A stretch of 64,000 bases of DNA from contig DAIDHB010000447.1 of the NCBI GenBank assembly GCA_027452145.1, positions 1 through 64,000 on the forward strand, given 5' to 3'. This document shows, in pieces, positions 9,187-17,790 of this stretch. The notes under the pieces were generated by a model. That model worked only from the letters and a program-made list of their open reading frames with translations, made no database searches and was not told the origin of the DNA. How positions within the stretch are numbered: the stretch's first letter is position 1; the number at the start of each line of letters is the position of its first letter. Source of the stretch: Planctomycetales bacterium. Its GTDB lineage: Bacteria; Planctomycetota; Planctomycetia; Isosphaerales; Isosphaeraceae. The position numbers and the translations under genes were made by a program.

Positions 9187-10266
9187 ATGAGCGATCCCCT
9201 GACCTGGTCGCCGATCCGCCTGGGACGATGGTTCGGCACGACGGTCCGAGTCCACTTCCTCCTGATCGCGTTCGTGGTCCTCCGGCTGCTCGCGTCGGTC
9301 GGCTCGAGGGACGGCGGCGGCCGGCTGGCGAACCTGGGGCACACCGCGACCTGGCTGGGGCTGTTGCTCGCCGCGCTGGCGCTGCACGAGCTGGGGCATG
9401 CCCTGATGGCCTCAAGGCTCGAGCACGATCAGGACGAGGTGCATCTCTGGCCGCTGGGAAGCCTGGTCGGGCCGTCGTTCCGGATGCGGTCGGGCGAGCA
9501 GTTCCTCGTCGCGCTGGCTGGCCCGCTGACGAGCGCGTCGGCCTTCCTGATCTCGGCGATCGGGCTCGCGCTTTTCGCGGGCGCGCAGGTCGTCTGGTGG
9601 CCGTTCGGCAACGGCAAGCCGGACTTCGGCGCCCCGTGGATCGGCAAGGACCTGGCGGCGCCGATGAGCGTGGCCTGGACGATTGGCTGGTTCGCCTACT
9701 GGAACTGGATCCTGCTGCTGGCCAACCTGATCCCGGCCCTTCCCTTCGACGGCGGCCGGGTGGTGCGGTCGATGATCGGCGGGGCGTTGGGGATCGCGTC
9801 GCGCGACAGCGTCGGGGCCTTCTGGGGCGCGCGGGGCTGCTCGATCATCCTGGGCGTGTCGGGCGTCTTTCGCCTGATGAAGAGCTGGGGCACCGACGGC
9901 TGGACGTTGATCTCGATCGCCGTGATGATCGAGTACATGCTGTACGTCGAGGCCCAGATGCTCGAGGAAGGCGGGTATCTCGACGACGGCGTCTTTGGTT
10001 ACGATTTCTCCGAGGGTTACACGAGCCTCGAGGGGGGCGCGGCCAAGGTCCGCCCGTATGGCGAGAGCGCCCTCAAGCGATGGCGCCGCCGCCGGTCGGA
10101 GCTCCGCCGCGAGCGCCGGATGGCCCGCGAGGCCGCCGAGGAGCGGCGGATGGACGAGATCCTGGAGAAGCTCTATCGCGAGGGCCGCGCCGCCCTCTCC
10201 GACGAGGAGAATCGGTTCCTCGTGCGCGTCAGCAACCGCCTCCGCAACCGAACCAAACACACGTGA
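9187..10266 (+). CDS. Site-2 protease family (M50) membrane metalloprotease
   Basis: A 359-residue intramembrane zinc protease of the S2P/SpoIVFB type, which cleaves transmembrane segments of substrates such as anti-sigma factors. The zinc site HELGH is at 67-71 inside the second hydrophobic segment, and the partner motif NLIPALPFDGG is at 180-190. Several further membrane helices follow to about residue 270. The C-terminal 60 residues are a highly charged cytoplasmic tail ending in MDEILEKLYREGRAALSDEE, which looks like the DUF6576 segment found after planctomycete rhomboid-like proteins. The stop codon overlaps the next start by one base (TGATG). Two ECF fusions elsewhere in the window are conceivable substrates, but nothing in the sequence ties them to it. 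Confidence 0.92.
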   Translation: MSDPLTWSPIRLGRWFGTTVRVHFLLIAFVVLRLLASVGSRDGGGRLANLGHTATWLGLLLAALALHELGHALMASRLEHDQDEVHLWPLGSLVGPSFRMRSGEQFLVALAGPLTSASAFLISAIGLALFAGAQVVWWPFGNGKPDFGAPWIGKDLAAPMSVAWTIGWFAYWNWILLLANLIPALPFDGGRVVRSMIGGALGIASRDSVGAFWGARGCSIILGVSGVFRLMKSWGTDGWTLISIAVMIEYMLYVEAQMLEEGGYLDDGVFGYDFSEGYTSLEGGAAKVRPYGESALKRWRRRRSELRRERRMAREAAEERRMDEILEKLYREGRAALSDEENRFLVRVSNRLRNRTKHT

Positions 10267-11186
10267 TGGCGATCCCGGCCGGAATCCAACCACCGAACGC
10301 CGCCGAGCGCGAGCGTCCGCCCGATCGCTCGCCAGCGCCGGGCCTCTTCCTCGACCGGCTGCGCCAGGGCCCGATCGTGCTCGGCGCCGGCATGGGGACG
10401 CGGCTCCTTGCCCGGGGGCTGGAGCTCGTCCGCGACGAACCCTGTCACTGGAACCTCGATCGGCCGGACGATGTCCTGGCCATCCATCGACTCGACCGGG
10501 CGGCCGGGGCCGTCGGGCTCGTCACCAACACCTTCGGCGCGAACCGAGGATGGCTGTCGCGACTCGGTCGCGCCGGCGACGCCGAGTCGTTCAACCGCGC
10601 GGGGGCCGACCTGGCCCGCCAGGCCGTCGGGCCGGACGGCATCGTCCTCGGCGACATCGGCCCGACCTCGGCCGACCAGCCCGGCTCGGTCGGCGAACAG
10701 GCCGCCTGGCTGCGCGACGCCGGGGTCGACGCGATCCTGCTCGAGACGTTCCGGCTCGAACCGGCCGTGGCCGCGCTGGCGGAGGTCCGCGCGGCGCTCG
10801 GCGGCGAGGCGTTGCCGATCGTCGTCGGGCTCTGGAAGTGGCCCGACGCGATCGAGGACGCCGCGCGCCGCCTGGTGGACGCCGGGGCCGCCGCGATCGG
10901 GGCGAACTGCCGGCCCGCGCTGGCGGGGCTCCTGTCGCTCTTGCAACGTGTGGCCGCGGCGGTGCCGTGTCCGCTCCTGGCCAAGCCGGGCGTCGATCCA
11001 GCCGATGGCGACGCCGACTCGACCCCGGCCGCCTTCGCCGCGGCGGTTCCGGAATTCCTCGCGGCGAACGTTCGCCTGATCGGCGGCTGCTGCGGCACGA
11101 CCGACGCGCACGTCGCCGCGCTGGCCGCCGCCTGCTCGGCCCTCCGTCCGGCCGCCATTCCTTCCCAACGAGGAGCCCGCCCGTGA
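10266..11186 (+). CDS. Homocysteine S-methyltransferase family protein
   Basis: A 306-residue single-domain TIM-barrel enzyme of the MmuM/Bhmt family, which moves a methyl group from a donor such as S-methylmethionine or betaine to homocysteine in methionine supply. The three zinc-ligand cysteines are present: C215 in IGANC and C275/C276 in GGCCGTT. The Gly-rich start (LGAGMGTRLLARG) and the TNTFGANR loop are also typical. The first 25 residues are Pro/Arg-rich and may not belong; the ATG at 10266 is favoured because it overlaps the upstream stop. The natural methyl donor cannot be told from the sequence. Confidence 0.88.
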   Translation: MAIPAGIQPPNAAERERPPDRSPAPGLFLDRLRQGPIVLGAGMGTRLLARGLELVRDEPCHWNLDRPDDVLAIHRLDRAAGAVGLVTNTFGANRGWLSRLGRAGDAESFNRAGADLARQAVGPDGIVLGDIGPTSADQPGSVGEQAAWLRDAGVDAILLETFRLEPAVAALAEVRAALGGEALPIVVGLWKWPDAIEDAARRLVDAGAAAIGANCRPALAGLLSLLQRVAAAVPCPLLAKPGVDPADGDADSTPAAFAAAVPEFLAANVRLIGGCCGTTDAHVAALAAACSALRPAAIPSQRGARP

Positions 11187-11677
11187 CCTCGTCCAAGACC
11201 GATGCTGCGACCGCCGCCCCTGCCCGCCGCCCGCGCCAGCGCAAGCGCAAACCCACCCGCCAGGAGCTGAAGCCGGGCGAGTGCCTGTGCGACCACTGCA
11301 CCGGCAAGTGCTGCCGATACTTCTCGCTGCCGATCGACACCCCCACGACCTGGGACGATTATGACTCGATCCGCTGGTATCTGGCGCACCAGCACGTCCT
11401 GATCTACGTCGAGAAGGGGACGTGGTACCTGCTGGTCATGACGAAGTGCAACTACCTGCGATCCGACTACCGCTGCGGGATCTACTTCAACCGCCCCAAG
11501 ATCTGCCGCGAGTACAAGACCTCGAACTGCGAGTACGACGCCGACTGGTCGTTCGACAAGATCTTCGAGACGCCCGAGCAGATCTGGGAATACGCCGAGG
11601 CGATACTGCCGCCTCGCCTTCGGCCGCGCGACCGGACGCCCGCTGAGGGCCTGCCGATCGTCACGATCGGCGAGTAG
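11183..11677 (+). CDS. YkgJ-family cysteine-cluster protein
   Basis: A 164-residue YkgJ/CxxCxxCC-type protein that probably binds a zinc or iron-sulfur cluster. The cysteine cluster is C34, C36, C39, C43, C44 (GECLCDHCTGKCCRYFSLP), with later cysteines in TKCNYL, YRCGIY, KICREY and SNCEYD. A Lys/Arg-rich leader precedes it. The start is GTG in a GTGA overlap with the upstream stop, indicating translational coupling. Its biochemical role is unknown for the family. Confidence 0.85.
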   Translation: MTSSKTDAATAAPARRPRQRKRKPTRQELKPGECLCDHCTGKCCRYFSLPIDTPTTWDDYDSIRWYLAHQHVLIYVEKGTWYLLVMTKCNYLRSDYRCGIYFNRPKICREYKTSNCEYDADWSFDKIFETPEQIWEYAEAILPPRLRPRDRTPAEGLPIVTIGE

Positions 11678-11694
11678 AATCCTCGGGCACGGCA

Positions 11695-11722
11695 TTGACG
11701 CACCGGGCGGAAGTGCGATGAT
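11695..11722 (+). promoter_or_regulatory. Possible internal promoter before the HYExAFE gene
   Basis: TTGACG (11695-11700), 16-nt spacer, GATGAT (11717-11722). The -35 is good and the -10 moderate. The 89-nt gap after the preceding gene is the only sizeable gap in this run, which fits a secondary promoter. Confidence 0.35.
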
Positions 11723-11766
11723 GGGATGCAGTTGCGGGGCGGACTCCCTGCGCGCGGGACGGAGCC

Positions 11767-12327
11767 ATGGCCAAGCGATCCAACCACTACGAGGCGGCCT
11801 TCGAGGGGTTCATCCGCTCGCTGCGGGTGCCGTGCGTGGCGATCGACGAGGCCAAGCGCGCGATCTTCGGCGAGGAGGGCCTGAAGAACCCGGACTTCCT
11901 GCTGTATCCTCGATTCGGCACCAACCTGGTGGTCGAGGTGAAAGGAAAGAAGGGGAAGGACTCGCGCGGGCTGCGTGCCTGGGAGAACTGGGTGACGACC
12001 GACGACCTGGAGGCCCTGGAGCGGTGGCAGTCGATGTTCGGGCCGGGGTTCCGGGCGTTGCTGGCGTTCGCCTACGCCGAGCCGATCCAGCCGTTCCCCC
12101 TGCCGCGGGACAACGGGGCATACGAATTCCGCGGGCGCGAGTACCGCTTCTGGGCGGTCGGCCTGGATGATTACATCGCGCACCTTCGCTCCCGGGGCCC
12201 GGCCTGGAAGGCGGTCGCCATGGCCCGCCGGGCGTTCCGCCGCCGCGTCCGCCCGCTGCGAGAGTGGCTCCCCATGACGACCGAAAGCCCCCGAAGACCG
12301 TTGACCCTCAAGGAACGCGAACGATGA
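11767..12327 (+). CDS. HYExAFE family protein, nuclease-like
   Basis: A 186-residue member of the HYExAFE family, named for its N-terminal motif, here HYEAAFE at residues 7-13. The sequence also carries a PD-(D/E)xK-like arrangement: N41-P42-D43 on one strand, then E57-V-K59 in LVVEVKGKKGK. That predicts a nuclease-like or degenerate nuclease fold; this is inference, as activity is not established for the family as far as I know. The C-terminus is basic (RRAFRRRVRPLREWL). The stop overlaps the next start by 4 bp. Confidence 0.82.
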   Translation: MAKRSNHYEAAFEGFIRSLRVPCVAIDEAKRAIFGEEGLKNPDFLLYPRFGTNLVVEVKGKKGKDSRGLRAWENWVTTDDLEALERWQSMFGPGFRALLAFAYAEPIQPFPLPRDNGAYEFRGREYRFWAVGLDDYIAHLRSRGPAWKAVAMARRAFRRRVRPLREWLPMTTESPRRPLTLKERER

Positions 12328-12545
12328 TCGACAAGCTCCGGCGCTCGCTCCGACGGGCCGCCCCGATCCTGCTGGCCCTCGGGCTGATCCTCTCCCCGGC
12401 CGCGACGACCACGAGCCGCGCCCAGGAGGAATTTGACGTGAACGGCGGGTCGAAGTCCAAGGGGGACCCGGTGCCGTACTACCTCGGCGCGGGCCTGCTG
12501 TCGATGCTCGTGTTGTTCGTCGTGGCCAAGTCGGCGCGGCGGTGA
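12324..12545 (+). CDS. Small exported or membrane-anchored protein
   Basis: 73 residues. An N-terminal signal-like segment (basic start, hydrophobic RAAPILLALGLILSP, then SRAQEE as a possible cleavage site), a short Gly/Ser/Lys-rich loop, and one C-terminal membrane helix (YYLGAGLLSMLVLFVVA) ending in basic residues. No family recognised. It overlaps the genes on both sides by 4 bp (ATGA and GTGA), so it is co-translated with the HYExAFE and aminotransferase genes. Confidence 0.75.
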   Translation: MIDKLRRSLRRAAPILLALGLILSPAATTTSRAQEEFDVNGGSKSKGDPVPYYLGAGLLSMLVLFVVAKSARR

Positions 12546-13765
12546 GACCGGCCGCGTCGGCCCTCGGAACGGCCCCGGAGACTCCTGGCGTGGTCCGACC
12601 GCCCGCGATCGACTGGGAAGCCGTTCGCGCCGCCGAGTTCCCCGTCGCGCGCCGGTGGGCGTTCTTCGACCACGCCGCGGTCGCCCCCCTGCCCCGCCGC
12701 TCGGGCGACGCCCTGCGCGCCTGGATCACCCGCCAGGAGGAAGACGGCGTCGTCGCCTGGCCCGACAACGACCGCCGCGTCGAGGAGATCCGCGACCTCG
12801 CCGCCAGGCTGATCCACGCCCATCGCGACGAGGTCGCGTTCGTCGCCAGCACGACCCACGGCATCGGCCTGATCGCCGAGGGCTTCCCCTGGCGCGAGGG
12901 GGACACGGTCGTCACGGCGGCCGACGAGTACCCGTCGAACCTGTTCCCCTGGATGAACCTGGCCGATCGGGGTGTTTCGGTCCGCCAGGTCGCCACCCGC
13001 GACGGGCGGATCCGGGTGGATGACCTCGCCGCCGCGATCGACTCATCCACGCGGATGCTGGCGATCAGCCACGTCGAGTTCGCCACCGGCTTCCGCAATG
13101 ATCTGGATGCGCTCGGGGCGCTCTGCCGGGACCGGGGCATCGCGTTCTTCGTCGACGCGATCCAGGGGCTCGGCCCGCACCGGATCGACGTGAGTCGCAC
13201 GCCGATCGACTTCCTGGCCGCCGACGGGCACAAGTGGCTGCTCGGCCCGGAGGGCGCGGGGATCCTGTATGTCCGCCGCGAGTGGATCGACCGGCTGCGG
13301 ACGATCGGCGTCGGCTGGCACAGCGTGGTCGGCTCTTACAACGCGCCCGTCCCCGAGCTCCAGCTCCGGCCCGACGCCCGGCGGTGGGAGGGCGGATCGT
13401 ACAACCTCGCGGGGATCGTCGCCCTGGGAGCCAGCATCGAGCTGCTGCTCGAATGGGGCCTCGACGCCGTCTCGTCGCGGATTCTCGACCGCGCCGACGC
13501 CGTGCGCGAGCTGGCGGTCTCCGCCGGCTGGACGATCCACGGCTCGCCCCGGTCCGAGGACCGTTCGGCGATCGTGGTGCTCGAGCGGCCCGGCGTCGAT
13601 CCGGCCGCGGCCGCCGCAGCGCTGCGACGGGATCACGGCGTCGTCGCCGCCTGCCGCCGGGGCCGGCTGCGCATCAGCGCGCACGTCTATAACAACGCCT
13701 CGGATCTCGAGCGGCTACGGGTTGGGCTTTCCTCTGCCCGCGATCCGTCGACCGTGGTCCGTTGA
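12542..13765 (+). CDS. Class V aminotransferase (cysteine desulfurase/selenocysteine lyase-like)
   Basis: A 407-residue PLP enzyme of fold type I, class V. The Schiff-base lysine is K231 in ADGHKWLLGPEG, and the cofactor-binding segments FVDAIQGLG and STTHGIGLIAEG are present. The family includes cysteine desulfurases, isopenicillin-N epimerase-like and kynureninase-like enzymes; the substrate cannot be fixed from sequence. A mobile-loop catalytic cysteine, expected for a dedicated IscS/SufS desulfurase, was not identified. GTG start in a GTGA overlap. Confidence 0.88.
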   Translation: MRPAASALGTAPETPGVVRPPAIDWEAVRAAEFPVARRWAFFDHAAVAPLPRRSGDALRAWITRQEEDGVVAWPDNDRRVEEIRDLAARLIHAHRDEVAFVASTTHGIGLIAEGFPWREGDTVVTAADEYPSNLFPWMNLADRGVSVRQVATRDGRIRVDDLAAAIDSSTRMLAISHVEFATGFRNDLDALGALCRDRGIAFFVDAIQGLGPHRIDVSRTPIDFLAADGHKWLLGPEGAGILYVRREWIDRLRTIGVGWHSVVGSYNAPVPELQLRPDARRWEGGSYNLAGIVALGASIELLLEWGLDAVSSRILDRADAVRELAVSAGWTIHGSPRSEDRSAIVVLERPGVDPAAAAAALRRDHGVVAACRRGRLRISAHVYNNASDLERLRVGLSSARDPSTVVR

Positions 13766-13915
13766 TGAAGGAATCGCCGCTGTTCCGTCTCCCGCCATGA
13801 CCGGCCGCCTTCAGGCGACGGTGTCAGGAAAAGCCCGGGCCGCGGAGACAACGAACGACGGAGAGCAGACAACGGTCGACGGACGAAAGGACAGAGGAGG
13901 AAGAAGGAAACATTG

Positions 13916-14464
13916 ATGGAAGACGCACCCAAGGACCCTTACCGCAAGGCGGTCTTCACCGGGACCTTCGACCCGATCACGCTGGGGCATCTCGACGTGA
14001 TCCGCCGCGGGCGGCTGCTGTTCGAGCACCTGGTCGTGGGGATCGGCGTCAATCCCAACAAGCAGTCGCTGTTCAGCGTGCAGGAGCGAGTGGAGATGGC
14101 CCGCCTCGTCACCGGCGAGTTCCCGAACGTCTCGGTCGAGGCGTTCGAGGCGCTGACCGTGCAGTACGTCAGCAGCATCGGCGCGCGTGTGATCCTCCGC
14201 GGGCTGAGGACGCTGTCCGACATGGAATACGAGTTCGGCATGACGCTGACGAACCACCGGCTGGATCCGACCATCGACACCGTGTTCCTGATGGCCGACG
14301 CCGAGTACTCGCACGTCTCCAGCTCCTTGATCAAGCAGGTCGCCCGCTACGGCGGCCCCGAGAGCTTGAAGCGATTCGTCCCCGAGGAGCTGGTCGCCCC
14401 CATCCTGGCCAAGGCCGCCGCGGCGGGAGACGAGGGTCGGAGCGTGCCGGGCATCGCGGAGTAG
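13916..14464 (+). CDS. coaD: Phosphopantetheine adenylyltransferase
   Basis: A 182-residue nucleotidyltransferase that joins ATP and 4'-phosphopantetheine to make dephospho-CoA, the fourth step of CoA synthesis, in the cytoplasm. The T/HxGH signature is GTFDPITLGH at 16-25. RGLRTLSDMEYEFGM and EYSHVSSSLIKQ, with the family's SSS(T)xxR-like ATP segment, are also seen. Length is slightly over the usual 160, from a C-terminal extension. The ATG follows AGGAGGAAGAAGG. The 150-bp upstream gap is a purine-rich sequence that looks like another dispersed repeat. Confidence 0.96.
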   Translation: MEDAPKDPYRKAVFTGTFDPITLGHLDVIRRGRLLFEHLVVGIGVNPNKQSLFSVQERVEMARLVTGEFPNVSVEAFEALTVQYVSSIGARVILRGLRTLSDMEYEFGMTLTNHRLDPTIDTVFLMADAEYSHVSSSLIKQVARYGGPESLKRFVPEELVAPILAKAAAAGDEGRSVPGIAE

Positions 14465-14661
14465 GAGCCTGTTCCCGGATTGGGAGGGCGAGGCTGCTGC
14501 CGAGCCGGGGTGACGCAACGCTTTCCCCAGGTCCCGGCTCGCCGGGAGGCTCGACCTCCCGATCAGGTGCATACCTGGGGAAAGGCACCACGCGTGTGCC
14601 ACGGCCGGGACGAAAACAACCGCGTTCGCCTCTCGCCGTCCTCGCCCCAAACCCCTTGCCC

Positions 14662-15408
14662 CTATCGCTGCCGTGCCCCTGCGCCTCCGGGCGGCTCGGA
14701 GCGGTCGAACTGCCAGGCGCGGGGGAGGAACAGGTCGCGCGACCACTGGCGGATGCCCAGGCCGCGGTGACGGAGCGCCTGGTGCAACCCCTGGAGGGCC
14801 TTCCACGACCGGTCGAAGCTCGAGTAGCTGAGCCAGCCGGTGAAGCGGTCGTTCTCGACGTGCGAGCGCGAGTTCACCACCCGGGTGCCGATGATCGTCG
14901 CGTCGAAGACCTCGGCCAGGGTGTGCAGGATCTCGGCGTGGTCGGGGACCGCGGTGCCGGGCGGCAGGGCGGCTGCGTCGGGCCAGCTCAGGTTGAGGCT
15001 ACAGCTCAGGAACCGCTCGTTTTCGGGCACGCTCTGGCCCAGCCAGAGGTAGCTGGCGTCCTCCCAGAGGTAGCGGACGCACAGGTGCTCGACCGCGATC
15101 ACGTGGCCGGGATCGACGTCCTTGTCGTGGATGCCGGGATGAACGGTCTCGGCGCTCGGCTCCCTTCGCGGGCGCGAGGGGGGCGGGGCGTCGGGCGTCG
15201 CGGCGTAATGTGCGGCGCGGGCGACGCGGGCCGAGCAGAGCAGCTCATACGACTGGCTGAGGATGCGGAAGACCCAGTCCTCGCCGCCCGCATCGGGGTG
15301 ATAGCGCTTGGCCTTCTGGCGGTAGGCGTCGCGGATCTGCTCGAGGCTGGCATCGCCGGTGACGCCCAGGACCTTGAGCGGGTCGATCTCGAAGCTGAAC
15401 TGGGACAC
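14662..15408 (-). CDS. DnaJ (J-domain) protein, non-canonical
   Basis: A 248-residue protein with an N-terminal J domain at about 8-65 (DPLKVLGVTGDASLEQIRDAY, HPD at 37-39) that should stimulate a DnaK ATPase. The Gly/Phe, zinc-finger and client-binding regions of true DnaJ are absent. The remaining 180 residues (LCVRYLWEDASYLWLGQSV, DATIIGTRVVNSRSH, SYSSFDRSWKALQGLHQAL) form an unrecognised domain, perhaps a client-specific one. The GTG start has AAGGGGG about 8 nt upstream. It is the last leftward gene after mcsB, so it may join that proteostasis operon across an 82-nt gap. Confidence 0.85.
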   Translation of the reverse strand: MSQFSFEIDPLKVLGVTGDASLEQIRDAYRQKAKRYHPDAGGEDWVFRILSQSYELLCSARVARAAHYAATPDAPPPSRPRREPSAETVHPGIHDKDVDPGHVIAVEHLCVRYLWEDASYLWLGQSVPENERFLSCSLNLSWPDAAALPPGTAVPDHAEILHTLAEVFDATIIGTRVVNSRSHVENDRFTGWLSYSSFDRSWKALQGLHQALRHRGLGIRQWSRDLFLPRAWQFDRSEPPGGAGARQR

Positions 15409-15490
15409 GACCAACCCCCTTCGGGTGGGCGCGTCGCCCACCGTTTTGCCGCGCGATCGATCCCGACGCCGGATTGACCCGCTCGACCGA

Positions 15491-16555
15491 TCAGTTCCGC
15501 GGGGCCTGCCGGCCGTTGGAGAGCCGGCTTCGCAGGTACGAGGCCCGCGCGACGTTCCGCTCCTCGGCACCCAGCTCGGAGCCGCGGAGCTTCTGGAGGA
15601 AGGCGGGCTGCGTCTGGATGAACAGCTCGTTGACCGTGGCGATCGACAGGTCTTCAATCAGGCCCAGGTAGATCCCCATCCGGACGCTCGACAGGAGAAG
15701 CATAGTTTCTTCGCTGGTGATTGTCTGGGCCGTTTTCAAGACGCCGTAGGCGCGGCTGACCTGATCGTGCAGGTGCTGACGGCGCTCGGTGAGGAGTGTC
15801 TGGCGGGCGGCGCGCTCGTACTGGAGAACCTGAGGCACGACGTCGGTGAGGATCTTGATCAGCTCGGGCTCGGCCTTGCCGAGGGTCTGCTGGTTGGAGA
15901 TCTGGTAGAAGTCGCCCGAGGCCTGGCTCCCCTCGCCATAGAGGCCGCGGACGGCGAGGTTGATCTTCTGGAGGGCGCGGAAGACCTTGTCGATCTGCTT
16001 GGTCTGGACCAGACCGGGCAGGTGGAGCATCACGCCGACGCGGATGCCGGTGCCGACGTTGGTCGGGCAGGCGGTGAGGTAGCCGAGCTGGGGGCTGAAG
16101 GCGTAGGCGAGGTGCTCCTCGAGGCGGTCGTCGAGCTGGTTGACGGCGTCCCAGACCTCGGGGAGGCGGAAGCCCGAGAGCATGAACTGGACGCGGAGGT
16201 GGTCCTCCTCGTTGACCATGATGGCGATGTTCTCGAGCGAGCTGATGGCGACGCCGCGGGGTCCTTCGCCGTCGGCCAGCTCGCGGGAGATGATCTGGCG
16301 CTCGACGAGGAACCGGCGGTCGAGCAGTCCGAGGCCGTTGACGTCGAGATAGGTCAGCTCGAGCCCGCCCTGGTCGACGGCCGAGCGGAAGTGGGACTCG
16401 ATCTCGGCCTTCTCGCCGCGGTTGGCGCGGTTGGTGAAGGGGAAATCGGCGAGGTTGCGCGCCAGCCGGATGCGGGAGCACATGACGATGTCGCTCTCGG
16501 GGCCGGTGCCGCGGAGCCATTCGCCGGAGGACTTGGTGAGGTCGTCGAGAGTCAT
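15491..16555 (-). CDS. mcsB: Protein-arginine kinase McsB
   Basis: A 354-residue phosphagen-kinase-type enzyme that phosphorylates arginines on proteins, in Bacillus marking them for ClpC-ClpP. Family marks: SRIRLARNLADFPF (27-40, nucleotide-phosphate arginines), the ACPTNVGTGIR loop near residue 160 (catalytic Cys region), and a C-terminal domain of the McsB length. The start overlaps the McsA-like gene by 4 bp (ATGA), so the two are co-translated. No clpC or ctsR adjoins, unlike the Firmicute operon. Confidence 0.95.
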   Translation of the reverse strand: MTLDDLTKSSGEWLRGTGPESDIVMCSRIRLARNLADFPFTNRANRGEKAEIESHFRSAVDQGGLELTYLDVNGLGLLDRRFLVERQIISRELADGEGPRGVAISSLENIAIMVNEEDHLRVQFMLSGFRLPEVWDAVNQLDDRLEEHLAYAFSPQLGYLTACPTNVGTGIRVGVMLHLPGLVQTKQIDKVFRALQKINLAVRGLYGEGSQASGDFYQISNQQTLGKAEPELIKILTDVVPQVLQYERAARQTLLTERRQHLHDQVSRAYGVLKTAQTITSEETMLLLSSVRMGIYLGLIEDLSIATVNELFIQTQPAFLQKLRGSELGAEERNVARASYLRSRLSNGRQAPRN

Positions 16556-17037
16556 GCCTGGTGATCCTTGGGGCGGAGCTGGTCGCGCAGCCGCGCGGCT
16601 TCCTCGTAGTCTTCCCGGGCGATCGCCTCGCGGAGGCGGGTGCGCAACCTCAGCCGGCGGCCGGCGTCCTCGCGGCGTCGCGCGGCCTTGCCCACGTGGC
16701 GGGTGGCGCCGTGATAGCGCTGGATCAGTGGGATCAGCCCGGCGGCGAAGACCTTGTAGTCCTGGGGGCAGCCGAGCCGCCCGCCGGCCCGGAACTCCAT
16801 GAACTTGATCCCGCAGTCGGGGCAGGCGCGCTCCGCCAGCTCGCCGACCAGCTCGCCCACGTGGGCCGTGATCAGGCCCTGAAGCACCGCGTCGAGCGCC
16901 AGGTCCGGCGGCGACTCGGGCAGGGCGAGGCCCGCCTTGCGCGCGCAGTTCTGACACAGGTGGAATTCGCGCCGCTGACCCTTGATCGGCTCGGTCAGGT
17001 GGATCGTGGCCTCCTTCTGGCAACGCTGACACCTCAT
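16552..17037 (-). CDS. mcsA: McsA-like zinc protein, activator of McsB
   Basis: A 161-residue protein with two N-terminal zinc knuckles (CQRC, CQNC), a second pair (CPDC and a single LGC), and a C-terminal UVR motif (LREAIAREDYEEAARLRDQL). In Bacillus, McsA activates McsB and binds metal. The ATG at 17037 has AGGTGGG about 6 nt upstream; a GTG four codons earlier is the alternative. It overlaps mcsB. The neighbouring 17120-17632 gene is a paralogue of the same plan. Confidence 0.9.
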   Translation of the reverse strand: MRCQRCQKEATIHLTEPIKGQRREFHLCQNCARKAGLALPESPPDLALDAVLQGLITAHVGELVGELAERACPDCGIKFMEFRAGGRLGCPQDYKVFAAGLIPLIQRYHGATRHVGKAARRREDAGRRLRLRTRLREAIAREDYEEAARLRDQLRPKDHQA

Positions 17038-17119
17038 GGGGCCGCCCACCTGGTTAGGACCGGCCGCCGGAACAGCCGGGGGTGTCGGTGTCGGATCGGA
17101 CCGGCCGGCGATGGGATGC

Positions 17120-17632
17120 TCATCGAGCCTGCTCTTGTTCGATGCCCCGGATCCGGTCCCTCAGCCGCGCCGCCGCCTCGTAGTCCTCGGCCGCGACGGC
17201 CCGCTTCAGCTCGTTGCGGAGCTGGATCAGCGTCGTCTGCTGCTGCGTGTTCCGCGGCGCCCGCCGCGGCACCTTCCCCGAGTGCCGCGTTTCGCCGTGG
17301 ATGTTCTCGAGCAGCAGCATCAGCTCGTCGCGGAACACCTCGTAATCATACGGACAGCCCAGCCGCCCCGAGTTGCGGAACTCCAGGAACGTGATCTGGC
17401 AGACCGGGCACACCTGCTTGTCCGCCGGCGACGGCTCACGCGGCGAGCCCGGCGCGTTGACGATCAGCTTCTTGGCGATCTCGCTCATGGTCGGCGCCTC
17501 GAGCGCCTCCTCCGGAGGCGCCAGGTGCTGCCGCGCATGCTCGTCGCAGAAGTGGTACTCGCGGTGCTTCCCCTTCTCGACGATATCCGTGATATGAAAT
17601 GTGGCGGGCTTGGCACATTTCTGGCATTTCAT
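17120..17632 (-). CDS. Second McsA-like zinc/UVR protein
   Basis: 170 residues, with the same order of parts as the downstream McsA-like protein: CQKC and CDEH at the N-terminus, CPVC then LGCPYDYEVF in the middle, the linker GETRHSGKVPRR typical of McsA, and a UVR helix pair (LKRAVAAEDYEAAARLRDRI). The second knuckle has CxxH in place of CxxC. It is the first gene of the operon, 82 nt before the next. Tandem duplication with divergence is the simplest reading; which paralogue activates McsB is open. Confidence 0.9.
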   Translation of the reverse strand: MKCQKCAKPATFHITDIVEKGKHREYHFCDEHARQHLAPPEEALEAPTMSEIAKKLIVNAPGSPREPSPADKQVCPVCQITFLEFRNSGRLGCPYDYEVFRDELMLLLENIHGETRHSGKVPRRAPRNTQQQTTLIQLRNELKRAVAAEDYEAAARLRDRIRGIEQEQAR

Positions 17633-17762
17633 GGAGCGACTCCGCCGGTCTGATCCACGCCACCGGCGGACGCAGGGTCGACCGTCCCTTCATGGGGACG
17701 GGCCAGGAGCGCGCCGCTTGGGAATGTCGCCGTGACTATCCGCGAGGAGTGTGATCCCCTGT

Positions 17763-17790
17763 ATTCTAATTCGCCCGCCGGGGGTGTCAA
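17763..17790 (-). promoter_or_regulatory. Strong promoter of the mcsA-mcsA-mcsB operon
   Basis: Read leftward: TTGACA (17790-17785), 16-nt spacer, TAGAAT (17768-17763). This is 11 of 12 consensus positions, the best promoter in the window along with that at 46019. The expected leader to the ATG at 17632 is about 125 nt. Confidence 0.75.
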
